From: DASRWT01 sp963748485
Lineage (GTDB): Bacteria > Methylomirabilota > Methylomirabilia > Rokubacteriales > CSP1-6
Direction of reading: 5' to 3'
DNA length: 64,000 nucleotides
Assembly (NCBI GenBank): GCA_963748485.1
Contig: CAVVJF010000010.1
Coordinates: 116,511-180,510, forward strand
Shown piece after piece: positions 26,310 through 33,529 of the stretch. The notes below the pieces were generated by a model that saw nothing but the letters and a program-made list of their open reading frames with translations, had not been told where the DNA came from and ran no database searches. The position numbers and the translations under genes are program-made. Within the stretch, counting starts at the first letter, position 1. The number at the start of each line of letters is the position of its first letter.

Positions 26310-26594
26310 GATTGGCCTCCTCGACAGATGGGTCGATGCAGACGGGTCGGTCTGCGGCGCTCCTGCGTGGAGCATCGCGCATGCCAATGCGGCCGACCGC
26401 CGAGCGCGGTGTGGGGCCGCGAGAAACGGCGCCGCGTGGGGGAGCGCGAGCCTCCCCACGTAGGATCGACCCGGTAGCAACGACCGTTCCCGTTTCCTCC
26501 ATAGCGATTGCGACACGCTGTCCGTGGTGAGGGGGTGGCACCTCGCTTGCAGCCGCTCGACACCGAAGCACACTCTTCGCCGAGGAGGCACGAC
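26310..26594. other. Divergent intergenic region with one GC hairpin
   Basis: This 285-base stretch separates the starts of bpa (minus) and the small basic protein (plus). It contains a 7-bp perfect stem (26435-26441 with 26454-26460) extended by a G-U pair. No convincing sigma-70 promoter pair is seen, and short frames through it look non-coding. Nothing else is recognised. Confidence 0.4.
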
Positions 26595-26792
26595 GTGGCA
26601 AAGAAGAAGAAGCTGAGCGCGAGCGGGAAGTCGAAGGCGAGCCCATCGTCCCGTCGGAATGGGAACTCAAACGGGAGCCGCGGCACGGCGCGCGGGCAGG
26701 CTCGCGCGGGCGCGCGGAGCGGAGAGCGCAAGGCGGCGGGCCGCTCTCGCGACGTGAACGATTCCGGAATGGGTGCGATGGACGGCGAGTAG
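26595..26792 (+). CDS. Small, highly basic hypothetical protein
   Basis: A possible 65-residue protein starting at GTG 26595 with AGGAGG 8 bases upstream. The sequence is M-A-K-K-K-K-L-S followed by Lys/Arg/Ser/Gly/Asn-rich, probably disordered sequence (RNGNSNGSRGTARGQARAG) and a short acidic tail (MGAMDGE). It resembles nucleic-acid-binding tails of histone-H1-like or ribosome-associated proteins in composition only. I do not recognise a family. It is divergent from bpa and ends 3 bases before the LLM stop. Confidence 0.45.
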   Translation: MAKKKKLSASGKSKASPSSRRNGNSNGSRGTARGQARAGARSGERKAAGRSRDVNDSGMGAMDGE

Positions 26793-26795
26793 CCG

Positions 26796-27842
26796 TCAGT
26801 GGAATTCGGGGGCGACCTTCTGCATGAAGAGCCGGAGGCTGCTTTCGGCGACCTCGTAGGGCATGGGCCCGAGGCGGAACACCAGAATCAGGCCGCCCAC
26901 GCCGATGTTCTCGATCGCGGCGATGGCCTCGGCCACGGTCGCGGGCGACCCGCACAACAGAGCATGCCGCGGCTCGTTGCGCGCCGCCGGCGCGATCTCG
27001 GGTTTGAGCAGGACGCCCTGCTCCTCGTAGATCCGGCGCCGCATCAGCTGGCGAAAGTCGGCCTGAGCCTGGAAGGCGGGCAGGGCGAGGCGCTCGGCCT
27101 CGGCGTCGGTCTCCGCCACGAAGACGTTGCGCCAGACCCAAGTCGCGGCGACATTCTTCGCGATAGCCGCCTCGTCGAACCCGGACTCGCGCATGGTCGC
27201 GCGGTAGCGGCGCATGCGCTGCCCCGTCACCTCGTTGCTCTGCACGTTCATGAGGAAAGGACGGCCCGCGCGCGCCATGCTGACCACGGCTTCCTCGGAC
27301 GCGCACGCACGGATGATAGGGGGATGGGGCCGCGTGTAGGGGCGGGGGCGCAGGAGTGGCAGGCGCAGGTTCCAGAACTTCCCTCGGTGCTCGTAGTTCT
27401 CGGCGGTCCAGGCCTCGATCATCACCGCTTCGGCTTCGTCCAGCCGCTCCTGAGCCTCCGTGGGGTCGATGCCGTAACCCTGGTAGTCGTAGATGTTGTA
27501 CGCGGTGCCGCGGCCGAGACCGACGAGCAGCCGGCCCCGGCTGATGTTGTCGATCAACGCCATCTGCTCGGCCATACGGATGGGGTGGTGCAGCGACATC
27601 TGAGCGACGGCGAAGCCGATGCCGATGCGCTCCGTGCTGGCGGCGAGGGCGGCCGCGAAGGTCACCGGATCGACGTAGGCGCAGATGCCGTCGAAGTGAT
27701 GCTCGGCCAGCCACAGCATGTCCATGCCGAGCGCGTCGCATAGCCGCGCCTCACGGAGGGTCTCGTGGATGACCTGGCCGTCCCGGTCTGGGTCCATCGA
27801 TGCCGGGAAGAGGAAATCGCTGAACTTCATCTTGGGCGCCAT
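26796..27842 (-). CDS. LLM class flavin-dependent oxidoreductase
   Basis: A 348-residue luciferase-like enzyme. Family segments are DMLWLAEHHFDGICAY, MSLHHPIRMAEQMALIDNISRGRLLVGLGRG and, at the C-terminus, GSPATVAEAIAAIENIGVGGLILVFRLG, which is typical of alkanal monooxygenase-like members. FMN/F420-dependent oxidation of an unknown organic substrate is expected. It stands alone, divergent from the GH28-like gene with 66 bases between the starts. Confidence 0.9.
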   Translation of the reverse strand: MAPKMKFSDFLFPASMDPDRDGQVIHETLREARLCDALGMDMLWLAEHHFDGICAYVDPVTFAAALAASTERIGIGFAVAQMSLHHPIRMAEQMALIDNISRGRLLVGLGRGTAYNIYDYQGYGIDPTEAQERLDEAEAVMIEAWTAENYEHRGKFWNLRLPLLRPRPYTRPHPPIIRACASEEAVVSMARAGRPFLMNVQSNEVTGQRMRRYRATMRESGFDEAAIAKNVAATWVWRNVFVAETDAEAERLALPAFQAQADFRQLMRRRIYEEQGVLLKPEIAPAARNEPRHALLCGSPATVAEAIAAIENIGVGGLILVFRLGPMPYEVAESSLRLFMQKVAPEFH

Positions 27843-27908
27843 CCTGACAGATCCGCCGGCAGCCGGTCAAACCGGAAGGTGGCATGTCGCTTGCTAATTT
27901 CCGTAGTG

Positions 27909-29303
27909 ATGAGTCACGGCGACGGGCCGTCGCGACGAACCTTTCTGTGGTCCATAGGCCTGGCGCTTCCCCTCCTGACGGCGGGCCCGGCCGACGCGGC
28001 GCCGGCGCTCGACGTGCGCCGCCACGGAGCGCGCGGCGACGGCCGCGCCAAGGATACCCAGGCCATTCAGTCGGCCATTGCCGCCGCCGGCCGTGCGGGC
28101 GGCACCGTGTACTTCCCCCCCGGCGACTACGTCTCGGGCACGCTGCGCCTGCGCAGCCGTCTGACCCTCCACCTCGACGCCGGCGCGACGCTCCGCGCCA
28201 GCGGCGACGATGACGATTTCGATCGGTTCGAGCCGCCGGGCTACGTGACCTTCGCCGATCGCGAGACGAGCGACTATTCCTTCGCCCTCCTCCAGGGCCA
28301 CGGCCTGCGGCATGTGGAGATCGTAGGAGCGGGCCGCATCGATGGCGGACGGTCCTCGCGGCAAGGGCCCAAGCCCATCGCCCTGCGCGAGTGCCGCGAC
28401 GTCCGGATCCGCGGGATCAGCATCGTCAATGGCGGCAGCTACAACATCAGCCTGCTGGGCTGCGAGGACGTCGACGTTACGGGGGTGACCATCGAGAACG
28501 GCTACGCCGACGGCATCGATCCCGATTGCTGCCGCAACGTGCGCATCGCCGACTGCCGGATCGAGTCGCGCGACGACGCCATCGTCCTCAAGACGAGCCT
28601 CGCCCTGGGGCAGCGGCGCGACACCGAGCGCGTGACGGTCAGCGGCTGCCACCTCGTCACCCAACATAACGGCCTCAAGCTGGGCACGGAATCTAGCGGG
28701 GACTTTCGAGGGATCGTGTTCCGCGACTGCACGATCGTGGGGCGGCGCCATGTCTGGAAGGGCGAGCTGACCGGCGGCGTCACGCTGACATCGGTCGATG
28801 GCGGGACGCTGGAGGACGTGACCGTGTCCGGCATCCGGATGGAGGCCGTGCGCTCGCCCTTGTTCGTCCGGCTCGGCCGGCGCGGGCGCGGGCAGACGGT
28901 GCCGGCGGCGGGGGCCGTGCGCAAGGTCGAGATCTCGGACGTGATAGCGACGGGAGCGTCGGGATCGTCCTCCATCATGGGGCTGCGCGGCGAGCCGGTC
29001 ACGGGGATCGCGCTCCGCAACATCCGGGTGGCCGCCCGGGGCGGAAAGCCGGCCGAGCTGGTGCTGGGCGATGTCCCGGAGGCGGATGGCATGTATCCCG
29101 ACCCGGGGCGGCTGGGCGAGCTGCCCGCCTACGGGCTCTACTGCCGGCACGTCACCGGCCTGACCCTGGATGGCATCGATCTGAGCGTCGAGCGTCCGGA
29201 TCCGCGTCCCGCCGTGCTCCTCGACACCGTGCGCGACGTGCAGGTACGCGGCCTGCGCGCGATGCCGCCGACGCAGGGCGCCGCCCTGGTCCAGGTGCGG
29301 TAA
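27909..29303 (+). CDS. Exported glycoside hydrolase family 28-like (polygalacturonase-type) protein
   Basis: A 464-residue right-handed beta-helix protein. The N-terminus has a twin-arginine signal (SRRTFLW, then a hydrophobic stretch to ADA), so it is probably exported folded by Tat. The mature part starts ALDVRRHGARGDGRAKDTQAIQSAI, the usual pectate-lyase-3/GH28 entry. The GH28 acid residues may be in GYADGIDPD and SRDDAIVLK, with HNGLKLGTES in place of the GHG region. It would cleave uronic-acid or rhamnose-type polysaccharide. ATG 27909 is chosen because the Tat signal starts there. Confidence 0.85.
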   Translation: MSHGDGPSRRTFLWSIGLALPLLTAGPADAAPALDVRRHGARGDGRAKDTQAIQSAIAAAGRAGGTVYFPPGDYVSGTLRLRSRLTLHLDAGATLRASGDDDDFDRFEPPGYVTFADRETSDYSFALLQGHGLRHVEIVGAGRIDGGRSSRQGPKPIALRECRDVRIRGISIVNGGSYNISLLGCEDVDVTGVTIENGYADGIDPDCCRNVRIADCRIESRDDAIVLKTSLALGQRRDTERVTVSGCHLVTQHNGLKLGTESSGDFRGIVFRDCTIVGRRHVWKGELTGGVTLTSVDGGTLEDVTVSGIRMEAVRSPLFVRLGRRGRGQTVPAAGAVRKVEISDVIATGASGSSSIMGLRGEPVTGIALRNIRVAARGGKPAELVLGDVPEADGMYPDPGRLGELPAYGLYCRHVTGLTLDGIDLSVERPDPRPAVLLDTVRDVQVRGLRAMPPTQGAALVQVR

Positions 29304-29319
29304 ACGGCGCCCGCGCCCC

Positions 29320-31818
29320 TCAGGCGAACAGCCGTGGGACGAGATGGACGAGCCCCAGTCCCGCGAGGCCCTGCGCGACCGTGTAGTGCCACAATAGCGC
29401 CGTGTTGTCGAAGGTGACGCGGCGGGTCCCATCGAGCAGGCCCCGCCAGGCGCGGACGAGCGAGTAGCCGGCCATCACCAGCACCGTGATCGCCGTCGTG
29501 GCCTGCACGCACAGGACCGTCGCGATCGTCGCGTCATACGCGTGGCGGTCGGGCGTCAGTCCCGCCGCCAGGAGGCCGTAGCCGTCGAGGGCGATGGCCC
29601 CCAGCAAGAGCCCCGCGCCGCCCGCGACCAGCAGGAGGAACCACCCCATCGCGCCCGCGCGAAGCGCGCGGCTCGCGCCCGTCGCCAGAAGGCTGCTGGC
29701 CAGCCAGCCGCCCGCGGCGAGAGCGGGCCAGCCGGCCCAGGGCAGTGCCGCACCCGGCGGCGGCCAATGCCCCCCGATCCCGAGATACACGTAGGCGAAG
29801 GCGAGCGAGGCGAAGGTGGCTCCCAGCACGATCATGATGACGATCATCGCCCACCACGAATGCGCCGTCGGGCCCGTCACGTACGTGGGGAGCGTCAGCC
29901 CCCGGGCTACCGGCGCGGGGCCGTAGCCGGGCCCCGGATCCGTGCCCCAGGCCCAGACGAGGAGCATGACGAGCGCGAGCACGCCGCCCGCCACCGCCAA
30001 CCCCACGAGCTTGACCGTGAGCAGCAGGAAGAACGCCGCGGTACCGACCGCGGCGAGAAAGGGAGGCCACCCCGGCCCGGGCAAGAGCGCGATGTATTGC
30101 GGCTCCGCGCGCCCGGGGCTCGTCACCAGCGTCTCGCGCCGTCCGGTGACCGTGCCCGGCAGGTAGTGCTCTCCACGCTTGACCTCCTCGCGCAGCGCCG
30201 CCTGGTCCCAGAGCGGGTAGCGGCTCTCGACGTGGGGGATGCTGCGCGTGCCGTAGCCGGCATGGGGAAGCCACTCGAGCGTGCCCGCCCGCCACGGATC
30301 GACGTCCACCTCGTCGCGCGATCGGAGATGCCTGACGATGTCCAGCAGCAGGAGCGCCACCGCCCCCGCGATCAGGACTGAGCCAAGGCTCGAGATCAGG
30401 TTCAGCCACTCCCAGCCGAGCCCGGCCTGATAGGTGTAGACGCGGCGAGGCATGCCGCGGAGCCCGGTGAGGTGCATCGGCAAGAAGGTCACGTTGACAC
30501 CCACGAACAGGAGCCCGCACACCCACCGGCCCATGCGGTCCGAGAGGGGCGCCCCGAGGAACGGCGCCCAATAGTAGAAGCCGGCGAGCAGCGGGAAGAG
30601 CATGCCCCCGATGATCACGTAGTGCAGGTGGGCGACCACGAAGTGAGTGTCGTGCGCCTGCCAGTCGAAGGGCAGCACGGCCAGCATCACGCCGGTGAGC
30701 CCGCCGAGGGTGAAGACGAAGAAGAAGCCGAGGACGAAGAGCATGGGCGTGGCGAGCCGCACCTGTCCGCGGCGAAGGGTGGCCAGCCACACAAAGACCT
30801 GAATCCCGCTGGGGATGACCACGGCGAGGCTGGCCGCCGAGAAGAAGTACATCGAGTGCTTGGTGAGCCCCGCCGTGAACATGTGATGCGCCCAGAGCAG
30901 GAAGCTGAGCCCGCCCACGCCCAGGAGGGCGCCCACCACCCACGCATAGCCCACGAGGGGGGTGCGGGCCATAGTAGCCACGACCATCGAGATCATCCCG
31001 GCGGCGGGCAGGAAGATGATGTAGACGTCCGGGTGCCCGAAGAACCAGAAGAGATGCTGCCAGAGCACGGGATCGCCGCCCTGGTCGGGAATGAAGAAGG
31101 GCCAGCCGAACGCGCGCTCGAGCTCGAGGAGGAGCGTGCCGAGGATGATGGGCGGAAAGGCAAAGACGACCATGCCGCCCACCACCAGCATCGCCCAGGC
31201 GAAGATCGGCATCCGCGAGAGCGTCATGCCGGGGGCCCGCGTGCGGAGGATCCCCACGATGAGCTCGATGGCGCCGGCGATGGCCGAGATCTCGATGAAG
31301 CCGATGCCGAGGAGCCAGAAGTCGGCGCCCACCTCGGGGGAGAACCGCGTGCTCGTGAGCGGGGGATACATGAACCAGCCCCCATCGGGCGCCCGCCCGA
31401 CGAAGAGCGAGCCGAAGAACACCAGGCCCCCGATGGCATAGGCCCAGTAGGCGTAGGCGTTCAGCCGCGGGAACGGCAGATCGCGCGCGCCCAGCATCGC
31501 GGGCAAGAGGTACACCGCCATGGCTTCGACCACCGGCACCGCGAAGAGGAACATCATCACGCTGCCGTGCATGGTGAAGAGCTGATTGTAGGTGCCCGGG
31601 CCGACCAGGCTCGCGCCGGGCACCGCGAGCTGCGCCCGCATGACGAGGGCAAGGATGCCGCCGAGGACCAGGAAGAGGATGGCGGTGCCGATGTAGAGGA
31701 GGCCAATGTGCGTGTTGTTCACGGCGGTGAGCCTCCGCCAACCGCGCGGCGGGGCCCACGCCGCCTCGAGGCGTTCGAGCTCGTCGGCCGGGCGCGGGAG
31801 GGAATTCGGTCGCGTCAC
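29320..31818 (-). CDS. ctaD: Cytochrome c oxidase subunit I-III fusion
   Basis: An 832-residue haem-copper oxidase catalytic subunit fused to a subunit III domain. In the subunit I part (about 1-560) haem and CuB ligands are visible: H84 (TMHGS), H262 (GHPDVY), H311-H312 (AHHMF), and H397 and H399 (AHLHY). The position normally Glu in A1-type HPEVY is Asp264 here. Residues about 610-832 contain five or more helices of a COX3-like domain (AHSWWAMIVIMIVLGATFASLAFAYVYLG). It reduces O2 to water and pumps protons. Starts at GTG 31818, overlapping the CoxB stop (GTGA). Confidence 0.93.
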   Translation of the reverse strand: MTRPNSLPRPADELERLEAAWAPPRGWRRLTAVNNTHIGLLYIGTAILFLVLGGILALVMRAQLAVPGASLVGPGTYNQLFTMHGSVMMFLFAVPVVEAMAVYLLPAMLGARDLPFPRLNAYAYWAYAIGGLVFFGSLFVGRAPDGGWFMYPPLTSTRFSPEVGADFWLLGIGFIEISAIAGAIELIVGILRTRAPGMTLSRMPIFAWAMLVVGGMVVFAFPPIILGTLLLELERAFGWPFFIPDQGGDPVLWQHLFWFFGHPDVYIIFLPAAGMISMVVATMARTPLVGYAWVVGALLGVGGLSFLLWAHHMFTAGLTKHSMYFFSAASLAVVIPSGIQVFVWLATLRRGQVRLATPMLFVLGFFFVFTLGGLTGVMLAVLPFDWQAHDTHFVVAHLHYVIIGGMLFPLLAGFYYWAPFLGAPLSDRMGRWVCGLLFVGVNVTFLPMHLTGLRGMPRRVYTYQAGLGWEWLNLISSLGSVLIAGAVALLLLDIVRHLRSRDEVDVDPWRAGTLEWLPHAGYGTRSIPHVESRYPLWDQAALREEVKRGEHYLPGTVTGRRETLVTSPGRAEPQYIALLPGPGWPPFLAAVGTAAFFLLLTVKLVGLAVAGGVLALVMLLVWAWGTDPGPGYGPAPVARGLTLPTYVTGPTAHSWWAMIVIMIVLGATFASLAFAYVYLGIGGHWPPPGAALPWAGWPALAAGGWLASSLLATGASRALRAGAMGWFLLLVAGGAGLLLGAIALDGYGLLAAGLTPDRHAYDATIATVLCVQATTAITVLVMAGYSLVRAWRGLLDGTRRVTFDNTALLWHYTVAQGLAGLGLVHLVPRLFA

Positions 31819-32729
31819 CGAAGGGCCGCCAGGTAGACGGTGAGCGCATCCAGGGCCGTCGCGTCGAGATGCGCGTACGACGGCATGCGATTGCCGGGCT
31901 TGAGCGCGCTGCCCGCGGCGAGCCAGGCCCGGAGCGCCCGCGGATCGTTGGGAAGCGTCGCCGCCGCCAGCGTGCGCCGGCCGGCCAGATGCGTGAGGTC
32001 GGGCCCAAGGTCGCCGCGCGCCATGGTGCCGCGGATGGCGTGGCATCCCGCGCAGCCCTGCGCCATGAATACCTCGAGCCCGCGCGCCGCCTCCCCCTCG
32101 GCCGGTGGCCGTGCCGGCGCCGCTTCCGCGCGCAGCCACGCCTCGAACGCCTCGGGGGGCTCGGCGACGACCACCAGGGCCATCTGCGCGTGCTGGACGC
32201 CGCAGTACTCGGCGCACTGGCCGCGGTAGACGCCGGGCCGCTCGGCGCGCAGCGCGAGACGGGTAGAGCGCCCGGGCGTCATGTCCACCTTGCCGCCGAG
32301 GCTCGGCACCCAGAAGCTGTGGATGACGTCGGGCGAGGAGACGATCACCTCCACGCTGGCGCCAGTGGGGATATGAAGCTCGTTGGCGGCGACCACCGGC
32401 CCGCCCGGCGATCCGGGATAGCGAACCTCCCACCACCACTGGCGTCCCTCTACCTCGACGCGGAGCGCGCCGGGACCAGGGGGCGTGATGACCGTGTCGG
32501 TGACGTGGGCGCCATAGAAGAAGAGCGCCGTGAGCACGACGATGGGGAACGCCAGGCCGCCCCCCACCACCCAGAGCCCCGTGCTCACGGGCGCGGGATC
32601 GCGGCGGGCGCTGTAGAGCAGCACGGCCATCACCGCGAGGAGGATGAGCGTCGCCCCGACGGCGAGGACAGTGGTCAGCGTCGCGATGTCCTGGGCGGCG
32701 GGGCCGCCCGGGCTCAGGGCCGATTGCAT
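31815..32729 (-). CDS. ctaC: Cytochrome c oxidase subunit II with C-terminal cytochrome c domain
   Basis: A 304-residue protein. Two N-terminal helices (about 15-40 and 52-72) are followed by a cupredoxin domain with the CuA ligands H137, C172, C176, H180 and M183 (CAEYCGVQHAQM). A fused mono-haem cytochrome c domain follows (CAGCH at 226-230, with a later Met ligand in RMPSY). It takes electrons from a soluble donor to the I-III subunit. Start: ATG 32729 fits the mature CoxB beginning (QSALSPGGPAAQ). A TTG at 32801 would add 24 residues. No SCO or haem A synthase gene is nearby. Confidence 0.9.
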   Translation of the reverse strand: MQSALSPGGPAAQDIATLTTVLAVGATLILLAVMAVLLYSARRDPAPVSTGLWVVGGGLAFPIVVLTALFFYGAHVTDTVITPPGPGALRVEVEGRQWWWEVRYPGSPGGPVVAANELHIPTGASVEVIVSSPDVIHSFWVPSLGGKVDMTPGRSTRLALRAERPGVYRGQCAEYCGVQHAQMALVVVAEPPEAFEAWLRAEAAPARPPAEGEAARGLEVFMAQGCAGCHAIRGTMARGDLGPDLTHLAGRRTLAAATLPNDPRALRAWLAAGSALKPGNRMPSYAHLDATALDALTVYLAALR

Positions 32730-32963
32730 CAGGCCTGAGGCCCCGAGACCTGGAGGAAATCTCGTCGGGAGACAGCCATTGCCGGCCGTCAAGCGCAGCA
32801 ACCTCCGTGCCGGAGGCGAGGAGGGCCGCCGCGCGCGCGATCGCCACGTCCTCCCCCTTTGTTCGGCCGCGGCGCCCGGTCACATTGACGCGCCCGGAGG
32901 TGGTCTACCGCTCCTTACCCAGGTAGAACCTTCCAGGGGCAAGATCGTCCTCGTGCGCGCGCC

Positions 32964-32992
32964 TTGCTGGGCGCCGCGGAGGGTTCTACACT
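32964..32992 (+). promoter_or_regulatory. Sigma-70-type promoter upstream of the cupin/molybdenum hydroxylase genes
   Basis: TTGCTG at 32964-32969 and TACACT at 32987-32992 are separated by exactly 17 bases, a good match to the vegetative consensus. It would give a leader of roughly 17 bases before the ATG at 33016, with an AGGAG ribosome site inside it. It probably drives the cupin gene and the following molybdenum hydroxylase gene. Confidence 0.55.
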
Positions 32993-33015
32993 ATCGGCCC
33001 AGAGGAGAAGCCCAC

Positions 33016-33516
33016 ATGTCCCAGAGTCTGGACGAGCTGCTTCGCGCGCACGTGGCGCGCTTCACCGAGCGCCGCGGGGACTGGGATGCGTTCGCCGATG
33101 CGCGGGTCGAGGGCTTCCGGCGCGCCCAGCATCGCTTCATCGGCTCCGGCGCGTCGGGCAAGGCCGACGCCTCGGTGATTCCCGCCCAGCACTTCACCCT
33201 GAGCGTCATGTTTGTCCCGCCGGGTCAGGGCAACGCGGCGCACACGCACGAAGTCGAGGAAGTCTTCTTCATCCTGCAGGGCAAGGTGCTCGTCTTCGTG
33301 GAGGACGGCCGCGGCGAGCGCGCGGAGACGGTGCTGGGCTCCTGGGACTGCGTGTCGTGCCCCGCCAATGTCATCCACGGCTTCACCAACGTGGGGCTCG
33401 AGCCCGCCTATCTCCAGGTGATGCTCGGCAAGGCTGCGCCCGACCTCATGACCTACGCGGATCAATCGCTTCAGTCCCGCCGCGCCGAGCACCTCGCGGC
33501 GCCGCCTCGCTCGTAG
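33016..33516 (+). CDS. Cupin-domain protein
   Basis: A 166-residue cytosolic cupin. After a helical N-terminus, the barrel segment FTLSVMFVPPGQGNAAHTHEVEEVFFILQGKVLVFVEDG carries the H-x-H...E metal ligands, and VIHGFTNVG the second His. This group includes dioxygenase-like and sugar-binding proteins. AGGAG lies upstream of ATG 33016. It sits 13 bases upstream of the molybdenum hydroxylase large subunit gene and is probably co-transcribed with it. Catalytic role unknown. Confidence 0.85.
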   Translation: MSQSLDELLRAHVARFTERRGDWDAFADARVEGFRRAQHRFIGSGASGKADASVIPAQHFTLSVMFVPPGQGNAAHTHEVEEVFFILQGKVLVFVEDGRGERAETVLGSWDCVSCPANVIHGFTNVGLEPAYLQVMLGKAAPDLMTYADQSLQSRRAEHLAAPPRS

Positions 33517-33529
33517 CGCCGCGCCGCCC

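Noticed and set aside
26435..26460. Intrinsic terminator between bpa and the small basic gene
   Set aside because: Both genes start here and point away, so no transcript would end at this hairpin, and there is no T-run; it is listed only as part of the intergenic entry.
24969..26591. A 540-codon minus-strand frame running from the bpa region across the nucleotidyltransferase gene
   Set aside because: Only the part from 26309 to about 25955 is Bpa-like. The rest is out-of-frame sequence antisense to a gene with clear motifs, an effect of the frameshift.
29320..32883. A fused CoxB-CoxA-CoxC polyprotein of 1187 codons
   Set aside because: The part before 31818 is out of frame with CoxB, which is encoded in another frame at 31815-32729; the fusion is only of subunits I and III.
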